A stretch of 64,000 nt of DNA from Pseudomonas khavaziana (GCF_019145205.1 NZ_JAHSTT010000005.1:62001-126000); one strand, 5' to 3'; shown: positions 34,035 through 45,467, counted from the first letter of the stretch. Notes: generated by a model from the sequence alone, not told the origin. Made by a program: numbers and translations.

Positions 34035-36263
34035 TCAGGCGGGCTTAGGCACCGTAAACCTGAACTCACTGCCACGGCCCAACTCACTCTGGGCTTCAAT
34101 CCGCCCGCCGTGGGCCTGGACAATGCCTTGGGTGATATACAGCCCCAACCCGCTACCGGTAGGGTTGTTCTCTGTCTGGGTCCAGTAGCGTTCAAACACA
34201 TGGGGCAGTTGCTCAGGGGCAATGCCTTCACCGGAGTCACGCACCGAGAATACGATCTCTTCGCCGTTGCTCATGGCGCTGATACCGATGTTGCCCTGGC
34301 GAGGCGTGAACTTGATTGCGTTGCCGATCAGGTTCGACAGTACCTGGAACAACCGCTCCGGGTCGGCATTGATCTGCAGGCCTGGCTCGGCATTGAACGA
34401 GAGGTCGATGCCCTTTTCCGTGGCCAGTGGCGCCAGGAGTGAGCACGCCTCTTCAAAGATCTGACTGACGTCCAATGCAATGGGCTTGACCACATAGCGC
34501 CCGGCCTCGATTTTTGAGGTGTCGAGCAAATCCTCCAGCAGCACATTCATGCGTCCAGCGGCCTGTTGCATGGTGTCGATGGCCGAGGAAATCCGTCGTG
34601 AGGTGTGTGGGCCCTCGGAACTGAAAGCTTTTTGCATCATGCCGCAGAGCATCGAGATGACGGTCATCGGGTTGCGCAGGTCGTGGGAAACCACCGCGAC
34701 CAATTCATCACGGGCGCGCACCGCTTGCTGTTCGCGCAGCACCTGGCGCGACAGGTCGTTTTCCAGGGCCGAGCGGCGCAGGTCGTTGGCGGCAAACAGA
34801 TCGCCATGGCTCCACTTGGTGGAGATGCCGGCCATTTCCACCTTCCAGATTTCAAACGACGTGCGCGGGCGAAGGCGCAGGCCAGCGTCGGAAGTTTCCA
34901 GGTTCAACGGCTTTTTCGGATCGCCACTCCAGTTGATGTTCTCTTTCACCTCGGGGCGGAACCACAGCACACCGTTATCCACAGGCTTGGGCAGGCTCAT
35001 GGCGAGTACGCCGCTGGCGACGGCCTGGTACTCGGCGGCAGGCGGGTACACCGAGGCCAGGTGATGGCTGGAAAACACCGGCTCGCCGCTCTCCTGCAAC
35101 CATTTGTGCAATGCGCGGATCTGCGCCGGTTCCGGGCAGTTGCCGTAGCGGTGTAATTGTTTGTCTTCGATGATCGCCACGCCGCCGGAGAGGGTCAGGT
35201 CCATCAGTTTTTTGCCGTGGTGGGCCAGGCTGTCGAACACATTGCCGTCGTCGGCCTTCATGGCCTGATCGAGCAGCGCCAGGGCTTCGATTTTCTCTTC
35301 GCGCTGGCGATTCAGCTCCAAGGCTTCCATGGCACTGATCTGCAACGAGAGTATTTGGCCTATGGTCTGGCAGGTCATACGCAGGTCGTTAGGCACCAGC
35401 AGCGGTTCGCGGTTGCCGCAGCTGATCAGCCCCCAGAGTTTGTCGCCCTTCATCAGCGAGATGCTCATGGACGACAGCACACCCATGTTCCGCATGTACT
35501 GGCAGTGGATCGGCGAGACACTGCGCAGAGTGGCAAAGCTCAGGTCCAGGGGCTGCCCGGTATCCGGGCGCAACTTGGGCAGCAGCGGCACCGGTTCGTA
35601 GGACGCATTCGGGATAATGCGTAGCCAGTTGGTGCGGTACAGCTCGCGGGCTTGTTCTGGGATGTCGGACGCGGGGAAGAACAGCCCGTTGAACAACTCC
35701 ATGGACGGTGCCGACGCTTCGGCAATCACCTGGCCATGGCCTTCTTCTTCGAAGCGATAGATCAGCACCCGGTCGTAGCCGGTCATGGCCTGGATTTCAT
35801 TTACGCTGATGGCATACAGCGCCTGCAGGGTCTTGGCCGATTGCAGGCGTTGCAGCATCTTGCCCAGGTCACTGGTGCGGCCATTGCGCGCCTGTGGCTT
35901 GAAGTTCTCAAGCCGTGGTTCGAACTCCAGTACCAACACATCCTGATGGCGATGCAGCAGGCCCTCGAATGGCGCGCCGTTGAAGGTGACGTGCAGGGGC
36001 GGAGCATCGAAAAACGTGTTGTTGGCAGCCATGGTTTGCACAGCCTGGGCATGCTCGTCGCCAATCAGCGTGTGCAACGGCTGGTTCAACAGGGTCTCAG
36101 GCGCGTGGCCAAACAAGGTGCCTACGTTGGCACTCACCTGAATAATTTCCAGGCCGGGCTCCGACAAGGTCAGCAGCACGCCGTGGGGCTGGATCGCCCC
36201 CGGAAAGCGGATGGGCTCGTCAGCACAGTTGGCAAGCAACTCTTCAAAATCTTCGGGTTTCAT
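34035..36263 (-). CDS. bphP: Bacteriophytochrome histidine kinase
   Basis: This 742-residue red/far-red photoreceptor kinase is built as PAS-GAF-PHY-HisKA-HATPase. Cys13 in LLANCADEPIRFPGAIQPHG is the biliverdin attachment site. The GAF domain has FFPASDIPEQARELY. The PHY tongue has PRTSFEIW (PRxSF). The kinase has phospho-acceptor His527 (SHDLRNPM), then NLIGNAIKF, DSGEGI and GSGLGLY. It autophosphorylates according to light and passes phosphate to a response regulator; a candidate is encoded 0.8 kb upstream. Its ATG overlaps the bphO stop (ATGA), so the chromophore-making enzyme and photoreceptor are translated together. Confidence 0.96.
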   Translation of the reverse strand: MKPEDFEELLANCADEPIRFPGAIQPHGVLLTLSEPGLEIIQVSANVGTLFGHAPETLLNQPLHTLIGDEHAQAVQTMAANNTFFDAPPLHVTFNGAPFEGLLHRHQDVLVLEFEPRLENFKPQARNGRTSDLGKMLQRLQSAKTLQALYAISVNEIQAMTGYDRVLIYRFEEEGHGQVIAEASAPSMELFNGLFFPASDIPEQARELYRTNWLRIIPNASYEPVPLLPKLRPDTGQPLDLSFATLRSVSPIHCQYMRNMGVLSSMSISLMKGDKLWGLISCGNREPLLVPNDLRMTCQTIGQILSLQISAMEALELNRQREEKIEALALLDQAMKADDGNVFDSLAHHGKKLMDLTLSGGVAIIEDKQLHRYGNCPEPAQIRALHKWLQESGEPVFSSHHLASVYPPAAEYQAVASGVLAMSLPKPVDNGVLWFRPEVKENINWSGDPKKPLNLETSDAGLRLRPRTSFEIWKVEMAGISTKWSHGDLFAANDLRRSALENDLSRQVLREQQAVRARDELVAVVSHDLRNPMTVISMLCGMMQKAFSSEGPHTSRRISSAIDTMQQAAGRMNVLLEDLLDTSKIEAGRYVVKPIALDVSQIFEEACSLLAPLATEKGIDLSFNAEPGLQINADPERLFQVLSNLIGNAIKFTPRQGNIGISAMSNGEEIVFSVRDSGEGIAPEQLPHVFERYWTQTENNPTGSGLGLYITQGIVQAHGGRIEAQSELGRGSEFRFTVPKPA

Positions 36264-36874
36264 AGCAGTACCTTCTGGCTGTCGAGCCATTGCTCAAAGC
36301 CGCTGAATGTCGAACGGGCCGCGTTCACCGCGTGCTGTTTGGCGAGTGCATCCAGCGGCAAACGGCCCAGGTAATCGAGAAAATCCTTCCAGCGCCGACC
36401 GGTCTGGGCGCCGTATACATTGAGAAACGCGCCGCCGTTGTCGGCACCCACGTCCAGGCGCAGGGACATTTCCCGGCGCAGCACCTGGCCGCCGAGGGTC
36501 GCGCCTTCCAGCACATAGAGTGCGCCCAGGCAGGCCGCCGGGGTGTCCAAGTATGGGAGATGGATGCAGCGGGGCAGGGCGTTGATCCCATGGTCATCCA
36601 GGCCCAGGGCGTGGAGGTCACTGACCAGTGTCGGGGTTTTCGCACGCAACACGCAGTCGAAGCCATCAGGGATCAAGTCACTGTCGTACAGCGCTGATTC
36701 TATTGGTCTGTAAAACCCGTAATACGCTTGAAGTAAACGTCGGTACCAATCGACATCCAGGCTCGCAGAGAAAAACGGCAGGCGCTTTTCCAGTGCTACG
36801 TGCAGCAAGCCCGTGCCTGTGCGCAAGGCTTCCAGCAATGGGGGCGCACCAATGTCATGGGCCTGTGAATGCAT
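36260..36874 (-). CDS. bphO: Heme oxygenase BphO (biliverdin supply)
   Basis: The product is 204 residues. It has a heme-oxygenase fold with the likely proximal His in TGLLHVALEKRLPFF (residue 25), LLQAYYGFYRPIE, and LGALYVLEGATLGGQVL around the heme face. It opens heme to biliverdin, the bacteriophytochrome chromophore. The stop overlaps the bphP start by 4 bp. The 195 bp upstream to the response regulator gene holds nothing recognisable, so whether they share a promoter is open. Confidence 0.93.
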   Translation of the reverse strand: MHSQAHDIGAPPLLEALRTGTGLLHVALEKRLPFFSASLDVDWYRRLLQAYYGFYRPIESALYDSDLIPDGFDCVLRAKTPTLVSDLHALGLDDHGINALPRCIHLPYLDTPAACLGALYVLEGATLGGQVLRREMSLRLDVGADNGGAFLNVYGAQTGRRWKDFLDYLGRLPLDALAKQHAVNAARSTFSGFEQWLDSQKVLL

Positions 36875-37069
36875 TCAATGAGCTCGAACTGTGGGCTTGT
36901 CAGCCATCCATGACGGGTAAAAGTCGGCAACGATTCTACACAACTCATGGCCGTCAGCTGAGCGCACAGAGCGAAAAGGCTGACCGTCAGATCCGAGAAG
37001 TCGCTCCATGCATGGCTAATGACCCCTTCGCCTGACCGGAAGTTCGGTTTGAGCGATGTCGCAACGCTA

Positions 37070-37450
37070 TCAATGCATGGACGCACCCTGCTGTGTCAAC
37101 GCCGACTCCACACACTCCAGCAGACGCTCAGTGCTCCAGGGCTTGGGTAAAAACCTGACTCTGCCACCCAACTCAGACGCCAGCGACGTATTACCGGACG
37201 TCAACAGCACCTGGATAGAGGGCCAACGATGCGCCACCACCCTGCTCAAGTCATAGCCGTTCAACAGCCCAGGCATCTGGATATCGCTGACAATCAGGTC
37301 CACCTGCTCATCATCGCGCTCCAGGAAAATCATACCGTCATCCGCCGAAGGGAACGACGTCACATGCGCCCCGAATTCCTCCAGCACATCCACCATCAAC
37401 GAACGAATGATCTCGTCGTCTTCCAATACCAAAATCGATGGCTGAGCCAT
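37070..37450 (-). CDS. Single-domain response regulator
   Basis: This 126-residue receiver domain has no output domain. The acidic pocket is LEDDE (10-14), the phospho-acceptor Asp lies in LIVSDIQMPG (near 56), and the conserved Thr/Ser and Lys are in LLTSGN and LPKPWS. It lies upstream of bphO-bphP on the same strand. BphP kinases often use such a lone receiver, so it is the likely partner. Confidence 0.88.
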   Translation of the reverse strand: MAQPSILVLEDDEIIRSLMVDVLEEFGAHVTSFPSADDGMIFLERDDEQVDLIVSDIQMPGLLNGYDLSRVVAHRWPSIQVLLTSGNTSLASELGGRVRFLPKPWSTERLLECVESALTQQGASMH

Positions 37451-37653
37451 GATCCTTACTCCACCATCAGGGGTTCAGTAGGGTGGAGTGGGGGGCGTGC
37501 ATATAGGTTCGATTGGATGTTTTTTAAACGATGGGTGGTCATTTGACGCGGTTGCTACTGGCGTGGGGTTATCGGACGCGCCTGATTGAACGGTTGGGAG
37601 GATGCCCGCTTAAACAGGCATAATCGGCGGTAATAGCCGAAGTGGAGCCCTCA

Positions 37654-38028
37654 ATGAAGTACGCCCTGTTCACCCTCGTCCTGACCCTTGCCGCCAGCCC
37701 TGCCTTCGCCGCCGGCGACGCGGAGGCGGGCGGCAAACTCTTCACCAAGACCTGCGGTGGCTGCCATAGCGTCGGCGAAGGCGCCCGCGGTGGTTTCGGG
37801 CCGCAGCTTAACGGCATCATTGGCCGTCCTGCGGGGACAACCACCGACTATCAATATTCGGATGCGATGAAAAATTCCGGGGTGGTATGGACGCGGGACA
37901 AGCTTGCCGCCTATATCGAAGCGCCGAAGAAGGTGGTGAGTGGGACGCGGATGATTTTCTGGGGGATCAGCGATCAGGAGAAGATTGAAAACATCCTGGC
38001 CTACCTGGAGACATTCCAGCCCAAGTGA
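37654..38028 (+). CDS. Periplasmic small cytochrome c
   Basis: The product is 124 residues. The signal peptide MKYALFTLVLTLAASPAFA is cleaved near residue 19. A single heme site CGGCH is followed by the axial Met in SGTRMIFWG, and the spacing fits a class I (c2/c550-like) cytochrome. It carries electrons in the periplasm; the partner is unknown. GTGGAG six bases before ATG 37654 fixes the start; a start four codons earlier is in frame. Confidence 0.9.
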   Translation: MKYALFTLVLTLAASPAFAAGDAEAGGKLFTKTCGGCHSVGEGARGGFGPQLNGIIGRPAGTTTDYQYSDAMKNSGVVWTRDKLAAYIEAPKKVVSGTRMIFWGISDQEKIENILAYLETFQPK

Positions 38029-38070
38029 GCGGCCTCGCATGCGTATTCAGCTGATACAGCGCGATCACAA

Positions 38071-38157
38071 TGTGGGAGGGGGCTTGCCCCCGATGGCAGA
38101 GTATCAGTAGCCGATCCAGTCACTGATTCACCGCTGTCGCGGGCAAGCCTCCTTGTG
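38071..38157. repeat. Degenerate REP doublet
   Basis: The left unit is intact (TGTGGGAGGGGGCTTGCCCC and CGATGGCAG). The right unit (GCGGGCAAGCCTCC) is decayed. It lies between the cytochrome c and PH-domain genes. Confidence 0.65.
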
Positions 38158-38161
38158 TTGA

Positions 38162-38533
38162 TCAGCCCAGCAGATGCTTGGAAATCAACCGCGATATTTC
38201 CACAATCGAGGTCTTGCCGGTGAACTCAAACCTCACCTTCCCCAGTGAGGAAAAGTAAATCTCCAATTCCGAATCCAGATCAAACGTCCCGGACGTTTCC
38301 ACCGAATACGCCACGATATTTTTATACGGCAACGACGTGAAGTCCTTCTTGCTGCCGGTAATCCCCTGCACGTTCACCGCAATGATGCGCTTGGTGGTGA
38401 AAACCACGCCGTCACGCATGGCTTTGTAGGCGTCGACCACTTCCTCACCGTCGAGCAGCAGGGCCGATACGCGTTCGGCGTACTCATTGTTTTGTTTGAG
38501 CTTGAAGAAGCCTTTGTTGTTGAAGTCGATCAT
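38162..38533 (-). CDS. Bacterial PH-domain protein
   Basis: The product is 123 residues. The strand-rich middle VVFTTKRIIAVNVQGITGSKKDFTSLPYKNIVAYSVE is the pattern of bacterial PH domains (TTKR-I, SxPY-x-x-I). LDSELEIYF and a final helix complete the fold. It has no membrane helix or signal and is cytoplasmic. The role of these stand-alone PH proteins is unknown. Confidence 0.8.
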   Translation of the reverse strand: MIDFNNKGFFKLKQNNEYAERVSALLLDGEEVVDAYKAMRDGVVFTTKRIIAVNVQGITGSKKDFTSLPYKNIVAYSVETSGTFDLDSELEIYFSSLGKVRFEFTGKTSIVEISRLISKHLLG

Positions 38534-38688
38534 GTACCTGTCCTGGGGCAGTGGGGGCGCCTGTGTATGAGGTTTTGTTCGCGGATCTGTATCTAACGCC
38601 CACGCCTCTAACGCCCTAGCATGGAGCGAAACATCACAGTGTGGCGAAGGATTTCACGCTGGCAGAATAAAAATCCAGGAGCGAAACA

Positions 38689-39324
38689 ATGCCCGATATG
38701 TCCAGCTTGCTTGCCTATGGCCTGATTTCACTCGGCATGGTGCTGACGCCCGGGCCGAACATGATCTACCTGATCTCCCGCTCGATCTGCCAGGGCCGCA
38801 CCGCCGGGTTGATTTCCCTGGGCGGGGTGGCGCTGGGGTTTGTGGTGTATATGGTTTGCGCGGCACTGGGTATCACCGCATTGGTGATGGCAGTGCCCTT
38901 TGCCTACGACGCGCTGCGGCTCGGCGGCGCGTTGTACCTGGTTTACCTGGCCTGGCAGGCGGTCAAGCCGGGTGGGCGTTCGCCATTCCAGGTGCGGGAT
39001 TTACCCAAGGACAGCCCGCGCAAGCTGTTCACCATGGGCCTGGTCACCAACCTGCTCAATCCCAAAGTGGCGGTGATGTATTTGTCGCTGTTGCCGCAGT
39101 TCATCGATCCGAATGGTCATGCCAGTGTGCTGATGCAATCCCTGGTGTTGGGCTCCCTGCAGATTTTTATCAGCGTGAGCGTCAATGCGGTGATTGCCTG
39201 CATGGCGGGTTCCATCGCCGTGTTCTTCGTCACCCGGCCAGGCTGGCAGGTGGTGCAGCGCTGGGTGATGGGGTCGGTGTTGATGGGGTTGGCGGTGCGG
39301 ATGGCGGTGGAGGGGCGGCGCTAG
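38689..39324 (+). CDS. LysE/RhtB-family exporter
   Basis: The product has 211 residues and about six membrane helices. The family signature near the start is LTPGPNMIYLISRSICQGRTAGL, and the later MGLVTNLLNPKVAVMYLSLLPQF is also diagnostic. It exports amino acids or homoserine-like compounds; the substrate is not known. CAGGAG precedes ATG 38689. Confidence 0.9.
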   Translation: MPDMSSLLAYGLISLGMVLTPGPNMIYLISRSICQGRTAGLISLGGVALGFVVYMVCAALGITALVMAVPFAYDALRLGGALYLVYLAWQAVKPGGRSPFQVRDLPKDSPRKLFTMGLVTNLLNPKVAVMYLSLLPQFIDPNGHASVLMQSLVLGSLQIFISVSVNAVIACMAGSIAVFFVTRPGWQVVQRWVMGSVLMGLAVRMAVEGRR

Positions 39325-39331
39325 GTGCGCG

Positions 39332-39661
39332 TTACAGGATGGCTTTGAGGTAGTCCTTGAGTGCCTGGAGCGGAGCATTGAGTGCTTCCAGGGTCGCTGC
39401 TTGATGCGCGTCCAGCGCAAGCCGCTGCAGCTCGCGCCCCATCACGGTGTGGGCGCCGCCCAGAGAGTCGAGCGCTAACGTCAGGCACTGATCAAGCTTT
39501 AACTGAATCCGCGCCAAATCACCCTGGCGCACCAGCAGCCCAAACACCTCGCGTTCATACCCATCCATCGCCGGGTCATCGCGCAGGAGCGGGCTGCCGT
39601 CCTCGGTCTCATGCACCAGTTTCAGGGCAAACAGTGCAACTGCTTCAAGCGTCAATTCCAT
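39332..39661 (-). CDS. Conserved hypothetical protein
   Basis: The 109-residue acidic helical protein has no signal or membrane segment (MELTLEAVALFALKLVHE; DQCLTLALDSLGGAHTV). I do not recognise it. The gene is convergent with the LysE exporter, 7 bp from its stop, and lies next to the tRNA-Leu terminator. Its codon use is like that of the neighbours, which supports a real gene. Confidence 0.5.
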   Translation of the reverse strand: MELTLEAVALFALKLVHETEDGSPLLRDDPAMDGYEREVFGLLVRQGDLARIQLKLDQCLTLALDSLGGAHTVMGRELQRLALDAHQAATLEALNAPLQALKDYLKAIL

Positions 39662-39704
39662 GGTCCCGCTACCTCCACTGCCCTGCCGGTCACTTTTTTA
39701 CAGG

Positions 39705-39736
39705 CGAAAAAAAAGACCTTGAATTTCAAGGTCTTT
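39705..39736 (-). terminator. Terminator of tRNA-Leu
   Basis: On the minus strand AAAGACCTTGAA pairs with TTCAAGGTCTTT (39712-39736) and is followed by a T run, eight bases after the tRNA 3' end. Confidence 0.88.
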
Positions 39737-39744
39737 CTTTAAGA

Positions 39745-39829
39745 TGGTGCCCCGAGGGAGAATCGAACTCCCACTTCTTTCGAAAACGGATTTTGAATCC
39801 GCCGCGTCTACCAATTCCGCCATCAGGGC
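39745..39829 (-). tRNA. tRNA-Leu (anticodon CAA)
   Basis: The gene is 85 nt and encodes the 3' CCA. The acceptor stem begins GCCCTGA and pairs near the 3' end with TCGGGGC (one wobble). The anticodon stem CGGA/TCCG encloses the loop TTCAAAA, giving anticodon CAA (codon UUG). The long variable arm is TTTTCGAAAGAAG and the T-arm contains GTTCGATTC. It is a class II tRNA, as expected for Leu. Confidence 0.96.
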
Positions 39830-39842
39830 TCAATGGCGGCGA

Positions 39843-39871
39843 AGTATAGAGATGAGATTACCGTTGGTCAA
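39843..39871 (-). promoter_or_regulatory. Sigma-70 promoter of tRNA-Leu
   Basis: Read on the minus strand, TTGACC (39871-39866) and TATACT (39848-39843) are separated by exactly 17 bases, and the tRNA begins 14 bases further. This is a near-consensus, strong promoter. Confidence 0.82.
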
Positions 39872-39937
39872 TCACGTTTCATGGTCAATTTTGACTATTT
39901 CCGCTAGACTTCCCGGCCCTGCTAGACGAACCCCATC

Positions 39938-42108
<2,171 letters not shown>

Positions 42109-42151
42109 GTTTCCCGACCCTAAGATTCACTATTTGCAACTGGAGTGCTAA

Positions 42152-42490
42152 ATGAGCTTTTTTATCTCTAACGCCATGGCTGACGCCGCTGCGCCTGCTG
42201 CTGCCGGCCCTATGGGCGGTGGTTTCGAGTGGATTTTCCTGGTCGGCTTCCTGGTCATCTTCTACCTGATGATCTGGCGTCCACAGGCCAAGCGCGCCAA
42301 AGAGCAGAAAAACCTGCTGGGCAGCCTGCAGAAAGGCGACGAAGTCGTGACCACTGGCGGTATCGCCGGCAAGATCACCAAGGTTTCCGATGCTTTCGTG
42401 GTACTGGAAGTCTCCGACACCGTCGAAATGAAGTTCCAGAAGGGCGCCATCGCCGCCACGCTGCCTAAAGGCACGCTCAAAGCGATCTGA
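42152..42490 (+). CDS. yajC: Sec translocon accessory subunit YajC
   Basis: The product is 112 residues. There is one membrane helix (FEWIFLVGFLVIFYLMIWRPQAKRAKEQ), then a cytoplasmic domain with GDEVVTTGGIAGKITKVSD. It joins SecD and SecF, encoded next, in the inner membrane. A GC-rich hairpin (42512-42532) sits in the 62-base gap before secD but lacks a T run. Confidence 0.95.
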   Translation: MSFFISNAMADAAAPAAAGPMGGGFEWIFLVGFLVIFYLMIWRPQAKRAKEQKNLLGSLQKGDEVVTTGGIAGKITKVSDAFVVLEVSDTVEMKFQKGAIAATLPKGTLKAI

Positions 42491-42552
42491 GTAACAACCT
42501 TTACCAATCGACGGGGCGCGCAAGGCGCCCCGCGTTATAAGCGGGCGGCGTG

Positions 42553-44421
42553 ATGCTGAACAAATACCCTCTGTGGAAATACGTACTGATCCTGGCGGTG
42601 CTGGCGATCGGTTTTATTTATTCCGCTCCCAATCTCTATCCTGATGACCCTGCGATCCAGATCTCTGGCGCCAGCACTTCGCTGCAGGTCAATCAGGCTG
42701 ACCTGGAACGTGCGAGCAAAGCGCTCAACGACGCGGGTATCCAGGTTAAAGCGGCAACCTTGGCGGCTGGTTCCAAAGGCGGCTTGTTGCGCCTGACCAA
42801 GCAAGAAGACCAGTTGCCGGCCAAAGATGTTGTGCGCAAGGTCATGGGTGACGACTACGTCGTTGCGTTGAACCTGGCACAGACCACGCCACAATGGCTG
42901 CGCAGCATTGGCGCGCACCCGATGAAGCTGGGTCTGGACTTGTCCGGTGGTGTGCACTTCCTGCTGGAAGTCGACATGGACAAGGCCCTCGATGCGCGCC
43001 TGAAAGTCTACGAAGGCGACGTGAAGAGCCTGCTGCGCAAAGAGAAGTTGCGTTATCGCAGCCTGCCGCAGCTCAACGGTGCCATCCAGTTGGGCTTTGC
43101 TGACGAAGCCTCTCGCGAACAGGCCCGTGCGCTGATCCGCAAGAATTTCAATGATTTCGACATCGTGCCAGCCGACCTCAATGGCCAGGCGGTACTGCGC
43201 CTGGCGATGAGCCCGGCCAAGATTGCCGAAATTCGCGAATACTCCATCAAGCAGAACTTGACCACGGTACGTAACCGCGTCAACGAGCTGGGTGTGGCCG
43301 AGCCGATCGTGCAGCGTCAAGGCGCCAACCGCATCGTGGTTGAGCTGCCGGGCGTGCAGGACACCGCTGAAGCCAAGCGTATCCTGGGTAAGACCGCCAA
43401 CCTGGAATTCCGCCTTGCGGCTGAGCCGGGTGCCACCCGTGCGACCTCCGAAGAGTTCGAGTTCCGCGAAGGCAACCGTCCTCCAGCACTTATCGAGCGT
43501 GGCCTGATCATCACGGGTGACCAGGTGACCGATGCCAAGGCCGGTTTCGGCGAGCACGGCACCCCTGAAGTGAACATCCGCCTGGATGGCCACGGTGGCG
43601 AACTGATGAGCCGCGCCACGCGCAGCAACGTCGGTCGCAGCATGGCGGTGATCTTCATCGAGCAGCGCCCGGTCACCACCTACACCAAGCAGATGGTCAA
43701 CGGCGTCGAAAAAGACGTGCCGGTACAGACCTTCAAGGAAGAGAAGAAGATCATCAGCCTGGCGACCATCCAGTCGCCGCTGGGTGCTCAATTCCGCATC
43801 ACTGGCCTGAACGGCCAGGGCGAGTCCTCCGAGCTGGCGCTGCTGCTGCGTGCCGGTGGCCTGGCGGCGCCGATGTACTTCGCTGAAGAACGGACCATCG
43901 GCCCGAGCCTGGGTGCCGACAACATCACCAAGGGTGTCGATGCGGCGCTGTGGGGCATGTTGTTCGTGTCGCTGTTCATCATCGCCATCTATCGCTTCTT
44001 CGGCGTCATCGCCACCGTCGCCCTGGCGGGCAACATGGTGATGCTGCTGGCTCTGATGTCGCTGCTGGGGGCTACCCTGACACTGCCGGGTATCGCCGGT
44101 ATCGTCCTCACCATGGGTATGGCGGTCGACGCCAACGTGCTGATCTTCTCGCGTATCCGTGAAGAGATCGCGGCGGGCATGACCGTACAACGTGCAATCA
44201 ACGAAGGCTTCGGCCGGGCATTTACCGCGATTCTCGACTCCAACCTGACTACCCTGTTGGTCGGCGGGATTCTCTTTGCCATGGGCACAGGCCCCGTCAA
44301 AGGTTTTGCGGTGACCATGTCCCTGGGTATCTTTACCTCGATGTTCACGGCCATCATGGTGACCCGCGCAATGGTCAACCTGATCTTTGGCGGGCGTGAC
44401 TTCAAGAAGTTGTGGATTTAA
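42553..44421 (+). CDS. secD: Protein translocase subunit SecD
   Basis: The product is 622 residues. A first helix (LWKYVLILAVLAIGFIYSAPNLYPDDPAIQIS in part) is followed by a large periplasmic domain with LGLDLSGGVHFLLEVDMD, and five further helices at the end (LGATLTLPGIAGIVLTMGMAVDANVLIFSRIREE in part). It uses the proton motive force to pull exported proteins into the periplasm. ATG 42553 is chosen; GTG 42550 is one codon upstream. Confidence 0.96.
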   Translation: MLNKYPLWKYVLILAVLAIGFIYSAPNLYPDDPAIQISGASTSLQVNQADLERASKALNDAGIQVKAATLAAGSKGGLLRLTKQEDQLPAKDVVRKVMGDDYVVALNLAQTTPQWLRSIGAHPMKLGLDLSGGVHFLLEVDMDKALDARLKVYEGDVKSLLRKEKLRYRSLPQLNGAIQLGFADEASREQARALIRKNFNDFDIVPADLNGQAVLRLAMSPAKIAEIREYSIKQNLTTVRNRVNELGVAEPIVQRQGANRIVVELPGVQDTAEAKRILGKTANLEFRLAAEPGATRATSEEFEFREGNRPPALIERGLIITGDQVTDAKAGFGEHGTPEVNIRLDGHGGELMSRATRSNVGRSMAVIFIEQRPVTTYTKQMVNGVEKDVPVQTFKEEKKIISLATIQSPLGAQFRITGLNGQGESSELALLLRAGGLAAPMYFAEERTIGPSLGADNITKGVDAALWGMLFVSLFIIAIYRFFGVIATVALAGNMVMLLALMSLLGATLTLPGIAGIVLTMGMAVDANVLIFSRIREEIAAGMTVQRAINEGFGRAFTAILDSNLTTLLVGGILFAMGTGPVKGFAVTMSLGIFTSMFTAIMVTRAMVNLIFGGRDFKKLWI

Positions 44422-44430
44422 GGGGCTGCC

Positions 44431-45345
44431 ATGTTACGTACAATCAACTTCATGGGCGTTCGCAACATTGCGTTCGGCGTCACTGCGCTCCTTACCGTTC
44501 TGGCGTTGTTCAGCTGGTTCCATAAGGGCCTGAACTACGGCCTGGACTTCACCGGCGGTACGCTCATCGAGCTGACCTACGAGAAGCCGGCCGACGTTAC
44601 CCTGGTGCGCGACGAGCTGGTCAAGGCTGGCTATCACGAAGCCGTCGTGCAGAGCTTCGGTGCGACCACCGACCTGCTGGTGCGTATGCCTGGCGAAGAC
44701 CCGCAACTGGGTCACCAGGTAGCCGAGGCCTTGCAGAAGGTCGGCGGCGACAACCCGGCATCGGTCAAGCGCGTTGAGTTCGTGGGCCCGCAGGTCGGTG
44801 AAGAGCTGCGCGACCAGGGTGGCCTCGGCATGCTGATGGCGCTGGTCGGCATCATGATCTACCTGGCCTTCCGTTTTCAGTGGAAGTTCGGTGTCGGCGC
44901 CATTGTGTCGCTGATCCACGACGTGATCGTGACCGTGGGTATCCTGGCCTATTTCCAGATCACCTTCGACCTGACCGTATTGGCGGCCGTTCTGGCGATC
45001 ATTGGTTACTCGCTCAACGACACCATCGTGGTATTCGACCGGGTTCGCGAGAACTTCCGGGTACTGCGCAAGGCGACGTTGATCGAGAACATCAACATAT
45101 CCACCACCCAGACCCTGCTGCGGACCATGGCGACCTCGATCTCCACTTTGCTGGCGATTGCTGCGCTGATGATCTTCGGTGGCGACAACCTGTGGGGCTT
45201 TTCCCTGGCGCTGTTCATCGGTGTTCTGGCGGGCACCTACTCGTCGATCTACATCGCCAACGTGGTGCTGATCTGGCTGAACCTCAATAGCGAAGACCTG
45301 ATCCCTCCTGCTGCTACCGACAAGGAGGTCGACGACCGTCCTTGA
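44431..45345 (+). CDS. secF: Protein translocase subunit SecF
   Basis: The product has 304 residues and six membrane helices, with the SecD/SecF signature GLNYGLDFTGGTLIELTYE and the later VIGYSLNDTIVVFDRVREN-like stretch (IIGYSLNDTIVVFDRVREN). It pairs with SecD. It lies nine bases after secD and is followed by a strong terminator. Confidence 0.96.
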   Translation: MLRTINFMGVRNIAFGVTALLTVLALFSWFHKGLNYGLDFTGGTLIELTYEKPADVTLVRDELVKAGYHEAVVQSFGATTDLLVRMPGEDPQLGHQVAEALQKVGGDNPASVKRVEFVGPQVGEELRDQGGLGMLMALVGIMIYLAFRFQWKFGVGAIVSLIHDVIVTVGILAYFQITFDLTVLAAVLAIIGYSLNDTIVVFDRVRENFRVLRKATLIENINISTTQTLLRTMATSISTLLAIAALMIFGGDNLWGFSLALFIGVLAGTYSSIYIANVVLIWLNLNSEDLIPPAATDKEVDDRP

Positions 45346-45374
45346 CGGATGTTCGTTGATACGCTGTTACAAAG

Positions 45375-45406
45375 AAGGCACGAGATTGAACTCGTGCCTT
45401 TTTTTT
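45375..45406 (+). terminator. Terminator of the queA-tgt-yajC-secDF operon
   Basis: AAGGCACGAG (45375-45384), loop ATTGAA, CTCGTGCCTT (45391-45400), followed by TTTTTT. Confidence 0.92.
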
Positions 45407-45467
45407 GGCTCCAAGGCTGGGTATAGCGCGGACGTTTCGGTCCGCTTGTGATGGTCAGGAGGTTCAT

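Noticed and set aside
36796-37086. 96-codon minus frame overlapping the start of bphO
   Set aside because: It overlaps bphO and the response regulator in another frame, has no ribosome site and no recognisable product.
42512-42532. Terminator between yajC and secD
   Set aside because: The CGGGGCGC/GCGCCCCG stem is strong but no T run follows, and secD must be transcribed from upstream.
42535-44190. 551-codon minus-strand frame opposite secD
   Set aside because: SecD is clear on the plus strand; the antisense product has no recognisable domain and is rich in Gln, His and Arg.
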